DNA of 64,000 bases from Cristatella mucedo (Eukaryota > Bryozoa > Phylactolaemata > Cristatellidae). Within the stretch, counting starts at the first letter, position 1, and each line of letters starts with the position of its first letter. The notes under the pieces were generated by a model, which did not search any database, had not been told where the DNA came from, and was given only the letters and a program-made list of their open reading frames with translations. Below, in pieces: positions 1 to 10,410 of the stretch. The stretch covers positions 124,001-188,000 of the forward strand of contig WPIO01000203.1 in assembly GCA_009760855.2 (NCBI GenBank), written 5' to 3'. The translations under genes and the position numbers were made by a program.

Positions 1-905
1 CGCTCGGATGGTACCTCACTCTGAATTTGTGTGTAAGGTGAAAGGCGCTTGACGGAGTCGCATGTCACCTTGCCAGCAAGCTTAAAGTGCCGGTTGCCTC
101 CCACGAGTCAGCTGCTTCCAGCTCCCACAGCTTATTTACAATGGATCATGCCACTGTTTCATGCCAGAAGGGTTTTGCTTTAAGCCTTCATGTGCCGTTC
201 AGCCTTAGCTTGACTGATTTCCTGGTAACCTACTTGTAGGTCTGCCTCACCTTAGGAGCATCAGTCTGCTTGCCTAAGTAATCTGCTTTTCATTTGCTAA
301 TGATGCACTTACATAGGCAAAGGAAGCTGAGCGATGAGTATGAGATAGAGGAAAGCTACCGTACATTGACCAGCTAGCGTCCTCCTATTTCACATTCCTA
401 GTTCCAGCATTATTGCTAAGTGCCATCCGATTAGTAGAGTCGTGGCTTCTCCAGCTAATGCTGGCGTTATTGATTGAATTGTAACTGAGTGTCAGTATGA
501 AATAGCATGCAAATACCGGGTAAGCTTCACGCACACGTTTACTGAGCTAGCGACGCCAAGTTTCTTATTCTAGCGATTGGCTTTTTATGTATGTTCGATA
601 AGATACGAAGCTTACACTTCAGAATAACTCTGTGTGCCTTGCATTGATTTAAACTCCTTGCCTTGAAAAGGGCAGCATCAGCATTTATCGCTTAGCTGGA
701 CTCAGCGCCTGTGGCTGATGATCTTCCTAAGCCATTTTTTGAGCCTACGAGCAACTTCTTCTGTCACTGCAATCACATGCTGCTATTTGGTTATTATCCG
801 ATCTCTCGCGTTTTAATTCTCACACTTTTTCTTGGCAAAATCAGAAAACTAAGTAATGCTTACTCTGTTACGGCGATCGTGAATGTGTGACTTGAATCAC
901 CATTG
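1..905 (+). repeat. Partial copy (U0) of the large duplicated block
   Basis: This stretch aligns, in order, with 15548-16475 and with about 43945-44890. Shared landmarks are the words around 'TTGCCAGCAAG', the 'GCAATCACATGCTGC' stretch (near 770, 16315 and, as 'GCAATCACATGATGC', 44720) and the 'ACTTACTCTGTTA' stretch near 860. Divergence is substantial, with many substitutions and small indels. Short open frames here are not shared by the other copies, so no gene is called. The window edge cuts the block on the left. Confidence 0.75.
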
Positions 906-1466
906 ACTGTCGTGAGTGCTTGAAGCTGTAGAAGCCTCGTTGTGCTACGACTGTGAGCTAGATATGTGTTCGAGTGACGTTGGATCATGTCACGTACTCC
1001 TAGCTCACAGTCGTCGCATGAGCGTTTACAACAATGCAGCGCTTGCCTGCAGGTCTTCCTATTTTTTGGGTGGTACCAACCATCTTCAGCTTTTGCTATA
1101 GGTAATGGAGTCAGCTGCTGCAACAGCGATCGGTACTTGAGCAATTAAATGCAAATTACCACCTGTGCAGAATTGTGAGCCTATGCATACGATATGCTCC
1201 ACATGGGCATATCTTATGTCTAGTGTCCGAATGCTGCACAACAGAGCGGCGACTATTGGATTGAACAAAAAGCCAGTACTGATTGTGTTTCTGAAAAAGT
1301 GTTGTACGAGATTGTGACATTGGCAGCTGCATACATTTTCAGGGATCTAAGTAGTGTAGCTGTCGCTTTTCGTATTGCTGCAATTACGATTACCCAAGCA
1401 TCGTGCAGTCACCACGAGCTAGAGTAGTTGAGCATTTGCCAACTATTGCAACGAGTGCAAGGTATG
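906..1466. other. Unassigned spacer after U0, containing a hairpin
   Basis: No similarity to the other block copies was seen beyond about 905. It contains the 941-1020 hairpin listed separately. Short open frames on both strands have no recognisable domain. Confidence 0.5.
941..1020. other. Long imperfect hairpin, 15-bp perfect core stem
   Basis: ACGACTGTGAGCTAG at 947-961 is exactly reverse-complementary to 1000-1014. The stem extends outward to about 941/1020 with one mismatch and wobble pairs. The 38-nt loop has its own short pairing (GAGT 972-975 with ACTC 996-999, GAC 976-978 with GTC 989-991). The total length of about 80 nt and foldback shape resemble a microRNA precursor or the remains of a foldback element. 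No other copy was noticed in the window. Function is unknown. Confidence 0.6.
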
Positions 1467-1582
1467 CATAATAATAATAATAATAATAATTCACTTGATA
1501 AAGCGCCCTCAGAGAACTCAATCTCTCTCTAGGCGCTTTACATTTGCTGTAGAGTGAAATGCAATTGAATGCATGCCTTTGC
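1467..1582 (-). mobile_element. LINE-A 3' tail only (5'-truncated insertion)
   Basis: On the plus strand this reads (ATA)n, then 'CACTTGATAAAGCGCCC', then 'GGCGCTTTACATTTGCTG'. That is the reverse complement of the LINE-A 3' end: hairpin stem AAAGCGCC/GGCGCTTT followed by an (ATT)n tail. About 115 bp is recognisable, so it is an extremely truncated or eroded copy. Confidence 0.8.
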
Positions 1583-2149
1583 TGAAGCCGTGCAAATCCA
1601 CAGAGGCTTGCTTTATGCTGATTATCTGTCCATGGATTGAGGTTGATTCTTTCTTTCGGTAATAGCAGAGAGAGTCAATTCGTATGTTTTTGAAATGCCT
1701 AGCATGTTAGTACGGTGGACTCTTGAAAGTTATCGCATTCCAATGAGTGCATTCAAACCCATAAAATGACGTGTTTCTTAAAACTTGTGTGAAGCCGAAC
1801 AAATATTGGCCCTTTTTGAGGCTTGTGAGTTCTGTCGACTCTGTATCGTTGGAATCTTCTCACTAAGTTGTTGGGCAGAACTTCCGTGTGATTTCTGTTG
1901 CTGCCAAGTTTCTTGCCAGCCTAGCAGAGCTCAGGTATGGCAGACATTGTATCATTTGCATGTCAATGAGAGCCTGGCTATGCATGCCTGCGAGCATGTG
2001 ATTCAAAATACCCATGTGCCTAAATGATGGTGTGCAAGCGAAGTTCAAGGTGCACGATGTGGATGTTCACTGCACAAAGCCACTGGTATGGCTTAGCCAC
2101 TTTAACGGGTCTGTCCATATCCAGTGAATCAGCTGCACGTATGCTGCCT
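1583..2149. other. Unassigned sequence
   Basis: No repeat family, RNA gene or protein domain was recognised. A short plus-strand frame near 1785-2027 is Cys-rich by chance composition and has no counterpart elsewhere in the window. Confidence 0.4.
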
Positions 2150-2164
2150 GCTTCGTCTGACTGT

Positions 2165-2770
2165 CCTCAGCCTCAGATGACTGGTGGAGGGCTTGCTATA
2201 AAGGTTACAGCACCGATCCGTGTGCCACCGTCCCTGGTACCTGGCTGGCTGCAATCCATTCCGCCGCAACCTGATTACCGAAGCTATCCTTGGCCAACCC
2301 TTACCACTTGCCGATTGGTGCTAAATATAGTGCTTGCTGAGCAGGAAATCGGTACCTCCTTGTTGCGGGTATTCAGAATAGAAATAGTCGAGCAGCTTTT
2401 TGACGCCGACCTTTAGTCCACTGGTCGATGGGTTGTTTGGCAATTTTTTTGGTGAGGGCAGAGCCTGCTATCCCAGTCACAGCTGCAATTTAGGTCTAGT
2501 CCCTTGCCGTAGCCTGACCGGGTCGCCGTAATGGTGTTTGCCAAAAAATCGTCTGCTTTCATCTGCATCAGGCTCCCAGGACAGCAGGCATCGGCTCTAT
2601 TGAGAAATAGACTGGTACCAATATGGCTGGCTAGAAGAAAAGCTGCCGATGCTACCCTTGTCCTCGGCCGGTCCCGCAGCAAAGAAGGCTCAGAGGGAGG
2701 TGGCACCCGGCAGCAGGTATGCCGATGCTATTGCATACGAATTATGGATGTGACTTTAGCAGTCTAGGAC
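2165..2770 (+). repeat. GC-rich 0.5-0.6 kb repeat, first unit
   Basis: It is similar to 3000-3530 and to 28360-28930. All three run from the 'CCGTGTGCCACCG' word through 'ACCAATATGGCTGGCTAGAAG' or its variants to the Lys/Arg-rich end. The first ~190 bp align without indels in all three, yet most differences change amino acids and one copy has a stop, so this does not behave like a coding exon. Confidence 0.7.
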
Positions 2771-2999
2771 CTCCTGAAACTCGTATGCCTTTCAACGTTG
2801 GTGGCCAGCAATGTAGGACCACGTTGGCACTTTTATCTTTTTTTTTGCAACGTCGTGTAATTCTTTGCATTGCCTCATCGTGGCCGTTTGTAGCTACTGC
2901 CTCCACTGTTTGGGTTTGTCTCCCCAGTCTTCCTCATTTTGCAATCTCCGCTCCAGGGATTCGGTCACATTTAATCTTTTGGCTATAGCTACCCGTTAC

Positions 3000-3530
3000 A
3001 GCACTGATCCGTGTGCCACCGGCCCTGATACCTGACTGGCTTCAAACTATTCCACTCCAACCTGATTACCGCAGCTATCCTCGGCCAACCCTTAGCGCCT
3101 GCCGATTGGTGCTAAGCATAGTGCTTGCTGTGTAGGCAATCGGTACCTCCCTGTCGCTGGTATTCAGATTAGGAATAGTCGAGCAGTTTTTTATGCCAGC
3201 CCCCCTTTTCTCCTGTCGACGGGTCGGCTGTTAGTTTTGTTGGTGAGGTCGGAGACTGCTGTCTCACGCACAGCTGCAATTTAGATATCGTCCCTTGCTG
3301 CAGCCTGACCGGGTCGCCATACTGACGCTTAAAAAAAACTCGTCTGCTTTCATCTACAACAGGTTCCCAGGACAGCAAGCATTTGCTCTGCTGAGAACCG
3401 GACTTGTACCAATATGGCTGGCTAGAAGAAAAGTCGCCGGTGCCACCCTGTTCTTCGGCCGTTCCGGCAACAAAGAAGGCTCTGAAGGAAGGGGCAGCTG
3501 GCAGCCGGCATGCCGCTAGCAGCCTCTCAT
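3000..3530 (+). repeat. GC-rich 0.5 kb repeat, second unit
   Basis: This is a direct repeat of 2165-2770, separated by a 230-bp spacer that is itself matched near 28960-29160. It contains an in-frame TAG at 3132-3134 where the other units read through. Confidence 0.7.
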
Positions 3531-4366
3531 TCCCTTGTGAGACCGGAGACCATTTGCTAGCAGCATGAATAACTTCATCGTAAGAAGCCACAGCTGGCCG
3601 ACGCACTGGGGGTTGGCGGCAGCTGCTTGGTTGCTGAGGCTGCTTACTCTCGCCGTCAGCCAACCACTTCTCCCTGGGCTTCTGCACACGCTCTCCATCT
3701 GCTGTAGAGTGCTGGGCGTAGACTGGTCAGTGTGGCGGAAAAGCCTGGGCAACAGAAAGCTGGGCGCTGTGGGATAGTTCGCCGGTTCACAGCCGAGAGT
3801 GCCCTGCCGGGCGGCTTCTGAGCGGCAGCTGAGCGAGCTGAGTTTTTTGTCGCAGTTCTTCAGTTTGAGTTCGGCGTTGACCCTCCAGCTGCTCTGCGTG
3901 TACCACTACTGCTGCTGGGAACGCTGTAAGCGAGCCGGTCGTGTTTCCACCAGCGGAAGCTCTCTGCCTCTTTCGCTCGCTGTCGCCTCTGGAAATGCTG
4001 CGGCAGCTGCCAGCCTGCAAGCGATTGGAGACTTTTCATTTGATGCCTCGTAGCTGTTGTGCACCTTCTTGCCACGTCGCTCTGCCCACTGCGGTCTGTC
4101 TGCGGCTGTCGACGGCTCAGCTAAGGTTGCATCAATGTGCAACTTTGATCATCGCTTGGTTGGGTCCTTATCTGTCTGCTTCAAAATAAAAGCATATACT
4201 CGTATAAATCATCGTACTTCTGTCAGTGAAATGCGTAGCTGTTCGCATAGCCCGGCTAACTTACCGCCTGCAATTCCTCACGTTCCCGGTCAGACCTGCA
4301 AGTTTCGTGCTAGAGGATACACATTCAAAGGAGAACCTTTCACCCCTCAATGTAAGGATCTGTATT
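3531..4366 (+). other. GC-rich segment shared by U1 and U2, no gene recognised
   Basis: It matches 29730-30580 and, over part of its length, 29470-29640. Hydrophobic peptide-like frames (for example around 3600-3700) occur on both strands. They are not kept intact between copies. An AATAAA at about 4184 is present in both copies and could be an old polyadenylation signal. Confidence 0.45.
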
Positions 4367-5127
4367 AAACTGTAACGTAATTCAATCCTTCTCCTTCTGT
4401 AACTCTACAACAACAGTCTGGGTTTACAAAGAGAAGTTTACCACACCTCACACAGAACTTACATAACCTTTGGTAACTCTGCTGTAGCCATCCGACTTTA
4501 GCTGCCATGTTACACTACTTAAGGATGGTGCTTTTCACTAGCCTTGCTACCGGAGGACGTGGTTTGAATCCTGTGGTGGGCGATCCTTTATTGCCACTGC
4601 AAGTGATGGTGATAGCCATAAAGGCTCTAATTTTGCTGTGCTAAAAAGGCTGTTAAGTCAGATAGCAATTTTTATCTTAAATGACGAAGACAAAACGTGA
4701 ATGCGTCTGAGTCACTGAAGAAGTCGATGTAGACGAAATTGCAACTCAGGTAGGCTTCAAAGAATGAGCCACAGTCAGCAGCAGTATATATAAAAATGTT
4801 TAATGGTCGGAAAAGTGTGTTCCACAGTATTAGACCCACATACCGAAAGTTTTTATCATCAGCAGCATTTGCAAAGTCTTCCATTGCCTAAGTGCTTTTG
4901 GTACGCTCATGGTTGCTAAAAGACTTCATTTCAGGCAGCATCGAGACAGGGAATAGGAAAGAAGATGTCGTTTAATAATAATTATAAGAGTTTCACAGTC
5001 TAGTACTCACCGATTATTGGCTTGATTCATTAACGATTCTTGAGCATAATAATTTAAAATCTCATTTATTGACCTTAGAAAACCCGAGGGTACGAGTAGA
5101 CTGAAACTGGTGCTGAAGTTCAGCTAA
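4367..5127 (-). mobile_element. LINE-B 3' remnant, interrupted by a SINE
   Basis: The 3' terminal word of LINE-B ('TCCTTCTGTAACTC...' on the plus strand) lies at 4367-4460, and the C-terminal coding remnant resumes at about 4675-5110 on the minus strand. The SINE at 4515-4672 splits the two parts. The counterpart at 30585-31290 has the same arrangement, so both insertions predate the U1/U2 duplication. Confidence 0.65.
4515..4672 (+). mobile_element. tRNA-like SINE, shared by U1 and U2
   Basis: The copy contains a box-B-like GGTTTGAATCC (4561-4571), the 'GCCACTGCAAG..TGGTGATAGCC' body hairpin and the terminal 'GCTGTTAAGTCAG' word of this SINE family. The tRNA-like 5' half is worn. The matching SINE lies at 30735-30890. 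Confidence 0.75.
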
Positions 5128-6135
5128 ATTTAATTTAATGTAATGTAACGTATTTCATTTAATGTAATGAGACGTCTGTAAATCCACAAAGCCATAATGA
5201 CTATGTGGGGGGTAACGCAGGGTTTTTTGAGGTAGGGAGTAGCATGGAAGTAGCAGCACAGGATCGCTAAAAAGGATAAGCGACAGTCGGCAGCAGGAGA
5301 GTAGTTTTCATTGCGTAAGAATTATGGAAGAAAGTTGAACCGTCCAGGACCTGCAGAACTAAAGCTTCTGTAGCCAACGGTCTTAAAGCGGAGGAGTAGA
5401 TCAACTAATTTAATGTATATTTATTAACTGAGGTGTGCGAAGACGCTAAAATTGGTGCAGCAGTTCAGCTAGGTACTGAAGTGCCAAGCCGTGACAGGCC
5501 ATGTGAGTCAGCGAAACAACTTTGCTCTGACCAGTCGCTCAACCGGAATCAATTCTAGCTCTTTTAGCATAGGAGACACGTGCTCAAACATCTGGTAGTT
5601 GAAGGCTAGCCCTGCAGCCATACTCATTGTCAGCTACAGCGGCCTAGTGGCTTTCTTTGGTAGCATTGCCAGAACAGAATAACAATAATCTTGCCAAGAC
5701 GGAACTGAGGAGCTGGTTCCATTTTTCGCAAGCAATCGTAGTAGACAGCACCTAATCTTGGATAGGGATCGGACGTGACGGCTAGCTGTAGGAGCAGTCT
5801 GCTGAATGAGGCTACACAAATTTAGGCACCTTTCAAAAACGACGCCTAAATTTTGAGCACGTGGTGATGGTCTTACCATAGCATCATTTATTAGAAGAGA
5901 AACGCCTTTGAATCCAGACACACTCTTGGGGAGCCCTACGAGCAGCAGTTTGGCTTTATCGTCATTTAGTTCCCAGAAATTTTCCGAAATCCAGGATCAA
6001 ATTTCGGCAAGGCAAGCGTTCAGTTTGTCAGTTATTCAGCTATCATTTCAGTAATTGCAACAGATTCCGACGATTGCAAAGACAAATACAGCTGACTATT
6101 ATCAGTATAAAAGTGCTAAGACAATTATTGGGCCT
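5128..6135 (-). mobile_element. LINE-B remnant with reverse transcriptase C-terminal part
   Basis: The plus strand begins with repeated TAATG words and 'GTCTGTAAATCCACAAAG', the reversed 3' end of LINE-B. It continues through coding remnants on the minus strand (near 5634-5921). These correspond to the region just after the polymerase palm and the C-terminal domain. Several frame breaks make it non-functional. Its counterpart in U2 is 31291-33110, which is longer because a further LINE-B stretch is present. Confidence 0.7.
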
Positions 6136-6377
6136 TAATAAATTTTGCTAAGCACAGCCGTAGTGTCTTGCAGTAATTGAAAGCAGTTGACGGAATTCTG
6201 CCTAACGTCTGCAGAAAAGATTATCATGGCAGGAGCTTCAAATAAACGCGATGATTGGATTATTTGGAGGTTCAGAGGACACTAAATCAGTTAGTCCCCC
6301 TGGTTAGGTCTGAGGATCAGCTTGTCATCTTTATAAACAGGTTTCTTGGGCTAAAGCCCTCAGGGAACATGTACAGC
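6136..6377. other. Short block sequence; empty site for the U2 SINE
   Basis: It matches 33120-33232 of U2. 'ACTAAATCAG' (6281-6290) is the unoccupied counterpart of the site where the SINE at 33233-33410 is inserted, flanked there by TAAATCCG repeats. The rest holds nothing recognised. Confidence 0.6.
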
Positions 6378-7005
6378 ACCTAATGTAATGGAATGTATCT
6401 CCGTCAGTAACTCCACAAAGTCATAAAGACCGTGTGGGTTTTACGCAGGAGAGTTTTGTATAGCACACTCACAGCCTAAGCGGCTTTCGGTACGCATTCG
6501 GTAGCCAACAGACTTCGTCTCACGCAAAAAAGAGAAAGTGGGAAGCATAGCAGAGTTAGAAGAGCAGTTAAGGTAGTGAGTAGCATAGAAGTAGCAGTTT
6601 AGGACCGCTGAAAAAGATGAGCCATAGTCGGCAGTTGGAGAGTAGATGTCATTGCGTAAGAATTGTGGAAACGAGTTCCACAGTCTAGGACCTGCAGAGC
6701 TAAAGCTTCTGTCGCCAACTGTCTTTAAGCGGAGGAATGGGACAGCTAATTTATTGTCCACACAGGACCCGAGGGCGCGAATAGGCTGAAACTGATGTAG
6801 CAGTTCAGCTAGATACGAAGGAGCCAAGCCGTGGCGGGCCTTGTGGGTCAGCGTAAGAACTTTGCTCTGTATCCTGTTTTCAACCGGCAACCATCCTAGC
6901 TCCTTCAGCAAATGAGACACGTGCTCAAACCGCCAGGACTTGAAGACCAGCCTTGCCGCCATATTCATAGTCCGCTGTAGTGGCATAATAGCTTTCTTTG
7001 GTAGC
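6378..7005 (-). mobile_element. LINE-B 3' end, private to U1
   Basis: The minus-strand frame 6441-6986 (181 residues) is the best preserved C-terminal part of LINE-B. It shows 'GWLPVENRI', 'YLAELLHQF', 'GDRSFSSAGPRLWNSFP' and 'LRND'-type motifs, the usual tail end of L2/CR1-type reverse transcriptase proteins. The 3' end faces low coordinates with a TAATG tail. There is no counterpart at the matching place in U2 (about 33232). The protein lacks the catalytic palm, so it is a dead 5'-truncated copy. Confidence 0.85.
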
Positions 7006-7049
7006 CTAGATATCTATTCGGTTTTTATACGGCTTTGTTTAAAATGTAG

Positions 7050-7122
7050 ACTACTGATAATAATAATACACTTTATAAGACGCTCTCAGAGAACTCATGA
7101 CTGATCCCTTTGAAAGCAGATG
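7050..7122 (-). mobile_element. LINE-A tail fragment
   Basis: An (ATA)n run, 'CACTTTATAAGACGC' and 'CTCAGAGAACTCA' match the reversed LINE-A 3' end with a worn hairpin. A more eroded counterpart lies at about 33545-33605 in U2. Confidence 0.55.
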
Positions 7123-7489
7123 AAAGCGGCACTACAATGTTTCCTCAATGGTCAGAGTGAGCACATTTTTCACGTGAAAGCACAGACACATATTTAAAAT
7201 GGAATTTCAGTCTTCGTTTCTATGAGCTGCCCAATTAATCCGATTAAATCATACAGTTATATGCTAAGACGGACTCGGATTAGTAGACTTAAGAAAAAAC
7301 AGTAATTGCGGTAGCAAGACTTTGTGATGTATATTTTTACTTATTATTATTTATTCTTATTTATAGGTTTTATCTTTATTAATATCTCTATTTAAAAGAA
7401 AACTCTTCAAAATATTTAGCGATCACTAAAAGACATCTGGAATGATAAAGCTGAACGACTGGCAAATTAAGAGTCGATTGCCTATTAAT

Positions 7490-7582
7490 CATGCTCTTTT
7501 TCAGCAAATGTGAAGCTCATAGAAAGAGATTAAGTTATCTGAGGGCGTTTCATTAGGTGTGTTATTATTTTTATTCTTACAA
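7490..7582 (+). mobile_element. LINE-A tail fragment, shared with U2
   Basis: 'TAGAAAGAGATTAAG', 'CTGAGGGCG' and a T/A-rich tail identify a degenerate LINE-A 3' end. The U2 counterpart is at about 34245-34312. Confidence 0.65.
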
Positions 7583-7849
7583 AATCACTGAAGGACAGCG
7601 TCTCAAGCTACACATTAGAGCTCTTCAAACGCATAATTGATTATAGAGTTAAGTCGCTTGTGATTAAACCAGCCAACTAAACCGTTTCAGGACTGAACTT
7701 GAGTTTTCAAGTTCTACTCTGTATTTTTTATGACAGCAATGTCTTAGGCCGGTGATAATCGCCACAAACGGATGACTTATGGGATTGGATGTAATCTCGT
7801 GACGTTCATTGGATAAACTATTAACCCTCAAGCTAAGCCCTATCCTATC

Positions 7850-8375
7850 AGGTTTTGTTGCTCACTTTTAGGTCCCTTCATTCTATGGCTCCAGCCTATC
7901 TTTCAGATATACTACCCCATCAGGCCAAGCATCGTACCACCCGCTTTTCGGGATCCAACAGTGTAGAAATACCTCGTACAAACCTTAAATCCTTTGGAGA
8001 CCGTGCATTTAGTTCGTATGCTCCCACAGCCTGGAACTCCCTCCCGACCTGCGTCTGAACATCCCCTGACCTGACCACATTTAAAAGGAACCTAAAAACA
8101 TACCTATTTAGGACAGCATTTAGCGGGCCCTGTGATTCGTCCTTGATGTGCTTATGCGTGCTGACACTGTGCATGCTGCAACTAACCACATTCGCATGCT
8201 GACCCTGTGCATGTCACCCCTAACCATATTATTCATTTCGTTTGTTTTCAAGCATGATTTTACTTACTATTCAATTGAATTTCACTTTGCAGCAAATGTA
8301 AAGCGCCTAGAGAGAGAGATGGAGTTCTCTGAGGGCGCTTTATCAAGTGAATTATTATTATTATTATTATTAATT
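7850..8375 (+). mobile_element. LINE-A 3' end, private insertion in U1
   Basis: It starts inside the reverse transcriptase C-terminal region and encodes 'FRSLHSMAPAYLSDILPHQ' and 'FGDRAFSSYAPTAWNSLP' (frame 7855-8058), then a stop, the 3' untranslated region, the AAAGCGCC...GGCGCTTT hairpin and an (ATT)n tail at about 8350-8372. U2 lacks it: the unoccupied counterpart lies near 34570-34590 ('AAATTTAGACTAC'). Insertion therefore followed the duplication. Confidence 0.9.
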
Positions 8376-8744
8376 TAGATCAGACTGTAACTTGGCAGAT
8401 AGTGCGTATCCATAAAATAGTTATAGTAATAACAAATGAATAGGTCACCCTGATTGAGTAAAATATCTGTATACTTAATGCCCACAGGAAATCTGTTGCC
8501 AGAAAGACACAGGTTGGTTTGACTACTGCTAGTCTTAGCTGTAGCAGAATGTAGAAATCACTTCAGCTGTTCCACATACTACAAAGCAAAGTGAAGTGTT
8601 AGTTACTCTCTTGAGCCTAACTTTGAGGTCTATAAGACCGGTCAGTTTATGCAAGGAAAGGACAGACCATTAAAATTTATTAACATGCCCTTGAGGGTGA
8701 TATGTTTCTAAAGAATATAATAAATAAACGATAACTTGTGTGAT
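8376..8744. other. Block sequence with no gene recognised
   Basis: It aligns to 34585-34955. AT-rich, with no domain, RNA or repeat family identified. Confidence 0.5.
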
Positions 8745-8912
8745 CGAACATCTTCTTTTGTGTAGAGGCAGTAGAGCCTTAACAGATATCACCCGGAATT
8801 TCAGTTTTGATAAAGATTCTCACTCAGCAGGATAGGATTGGAACCCATAACTTCCGGACCTAGATCGTTGGAAGCAACAGCTCTACCTAGTGTGCCATGG
8901 TGGCTCACCTAA
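8745..8912 (-). mobile_element. tRNA-like SINE, shared by U1 and U2
   Basis: Read on the minus strand it begins 'GAGCCACCATGGCACACTAG' and carries a box-B-like GGGTTCCAATCC (complement of 8832-8843), with a degraded body down to about 8750. The counterpart at 34955-35066 has the same orientation and position. Confidence 0.75.
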
Positions 8913-10130
8913 AAGCTAGTGCAGCGCCGATAGATGGAAATTGGGGTAACATGGCAGTTGCGACCTTCACATATAGTGACTGATGGTAGAGTTTGGCAAT
9001 GATTAAAAACCATTTTAATTCACAGGCCGGAAGACGTAGTAGTAATGAGTAGCCATGTTCTAGATGAGATGTCCGCATTTCAAGAGCCAGCTTGGTTGCA
9101 AATGCTGCAAGCGTACAGTATCGTCGTATATGCAAACTTAATTTTTTGCAGAGTTCTGCAGCCAAAAGTAATCACACTTGACAATGAGGTGATTAGTCAA
9201 GTGAGACGTCACAGTAAAACTTTATGCTGCAAAAATGACTCGCACTCCATAAAGACACGATTGGCAACATGTTTACTAAGCGTACTAGATGGATAGCTTT
9301 GCAGTTTACAAGTAAAATTTTTTCATCATTAAAAAGATGGTTCCATCGTCAAATGATGCGGGACATTTGTCGTTTATCCGAGCGAGAGCACTGGGAAGGC
9401 ATTATGCCTAGCTGAGGCCATGATGCAAAGGCCGTGATGACAGTTTGAGTTTCTGGGACGTACGGATAAATAAGCTTGTGAACCTGCTTTGATCCATAAA
9501 AAAAACGAAAGCGTGGCTTGCCATTATTATTTTCTTCAGTAAGAAGGAGAATAATAATCTTGGTAAAGAATACGTTTTGGAACTCAGTTCGATGACTACC
9601 GAGTTTGACCGAGGCAGTTTACTTACAGTAGGAACAAAGAAAATCACCGGACTGATAGAAATTGCACCAATATTTCTATCCACATTATGCACTTGGAGAA
9701 TGATTCCATTCTTAGAGCAAATGTAATTTTCAATCTTCAATTTTTTCAAGCGAAATGTTTTGATTGCAATCGGAAGCTACCGTTATTCTTTAGAAGCAAG
9801 TTAAGTGAAGGCATGGGCGAGTTAAGAGAAGTGGATAATGAAAAGATCGCCACTGCAGGACTTGAAGTGATATAGGTCTCTACGAGAATGTATACCAAAC
9901 AACTGCGATTGTAGCTGCTGATCCTTGTACTGGTAACATATGCCTCTGCCATAAATGAACCGATCTGCATGTCATCAGGCTTATGATCCATTAATCACAA
10001 CATGGACGCTGGTCTACGGCCAGCCGCTGAGCGGAAAGTGGTGTGTGACGCGTGAACGAATAGAGCATGCTGTTAGTGGTAGTGGCGATTACGTATCGTC
10101 GCTTCACTTGGGAGAGGCAGAAAATAAGTA
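8913..10130. other. Block sequence; empty LINE site at about 9036
   Basis: It aligns with 35067-37980 of U2 once the U2-only insertions are removed. 'GACGTAGTAGTAATGAG' (9033-9049) is the unoccupied counterpart of the LINE-A insertion at 35199. No coding signal is shared between copies. A second private insertion of U2 (about 37153-37678) falls opposite 9830. Confidence 0.6.
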
Positions 10131-10410
10131 AGAAAGAAGTAGCCTGACATGTAAGCAGAGATAGAGGGCTAGACTGTGATGGAATGGAGGGAGTAAGGGA
10201 AACAGTGAGCTCTTAAAATAAAGGAGCAGACGTTGAAATCAAAGCTAAGCATGGTAGGCATTGAAAATGAGCGGTGTGAAAGTATTTATGATTGGTAAAG
10301 GAAAATGATGACATAGAGCTGGGCACAAAGAGAAAAACTCCAAGTTTCAAAGCTGCTTACGGTGAAGGAATAAAATGAGAGACAGAGAAAAAGAGAGAAA
10401 GAGTTACTAG
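10131..10410. repeat. Purine-rich low-complexity tract
   Basis: Strongly A/G-biased plus strand (GAGAGA, AAAGAG words). It matches 37981-38300 of U2, where it has expanded further. Confidence 0.6.

Noticed and set aside
2165-3530. Frames 2024-2416, 2531-2767, 3295-3519, 28370-28666 and 28725-28919 as a conserved protein in three copies
   Set aside because: The frame is indeed shared and largely free of indels. However, hand comparison shows mostly amino-acid-changing differences and a stop in one unit, as expected for non-coding GC-rich DNA. The minus strand is also open.
3169-3687. 172-codon minus-strand frame
   Set aside because: It overlaps the repeated GC-rich unit, has no recognisable domain and is not intact in the duplicates.
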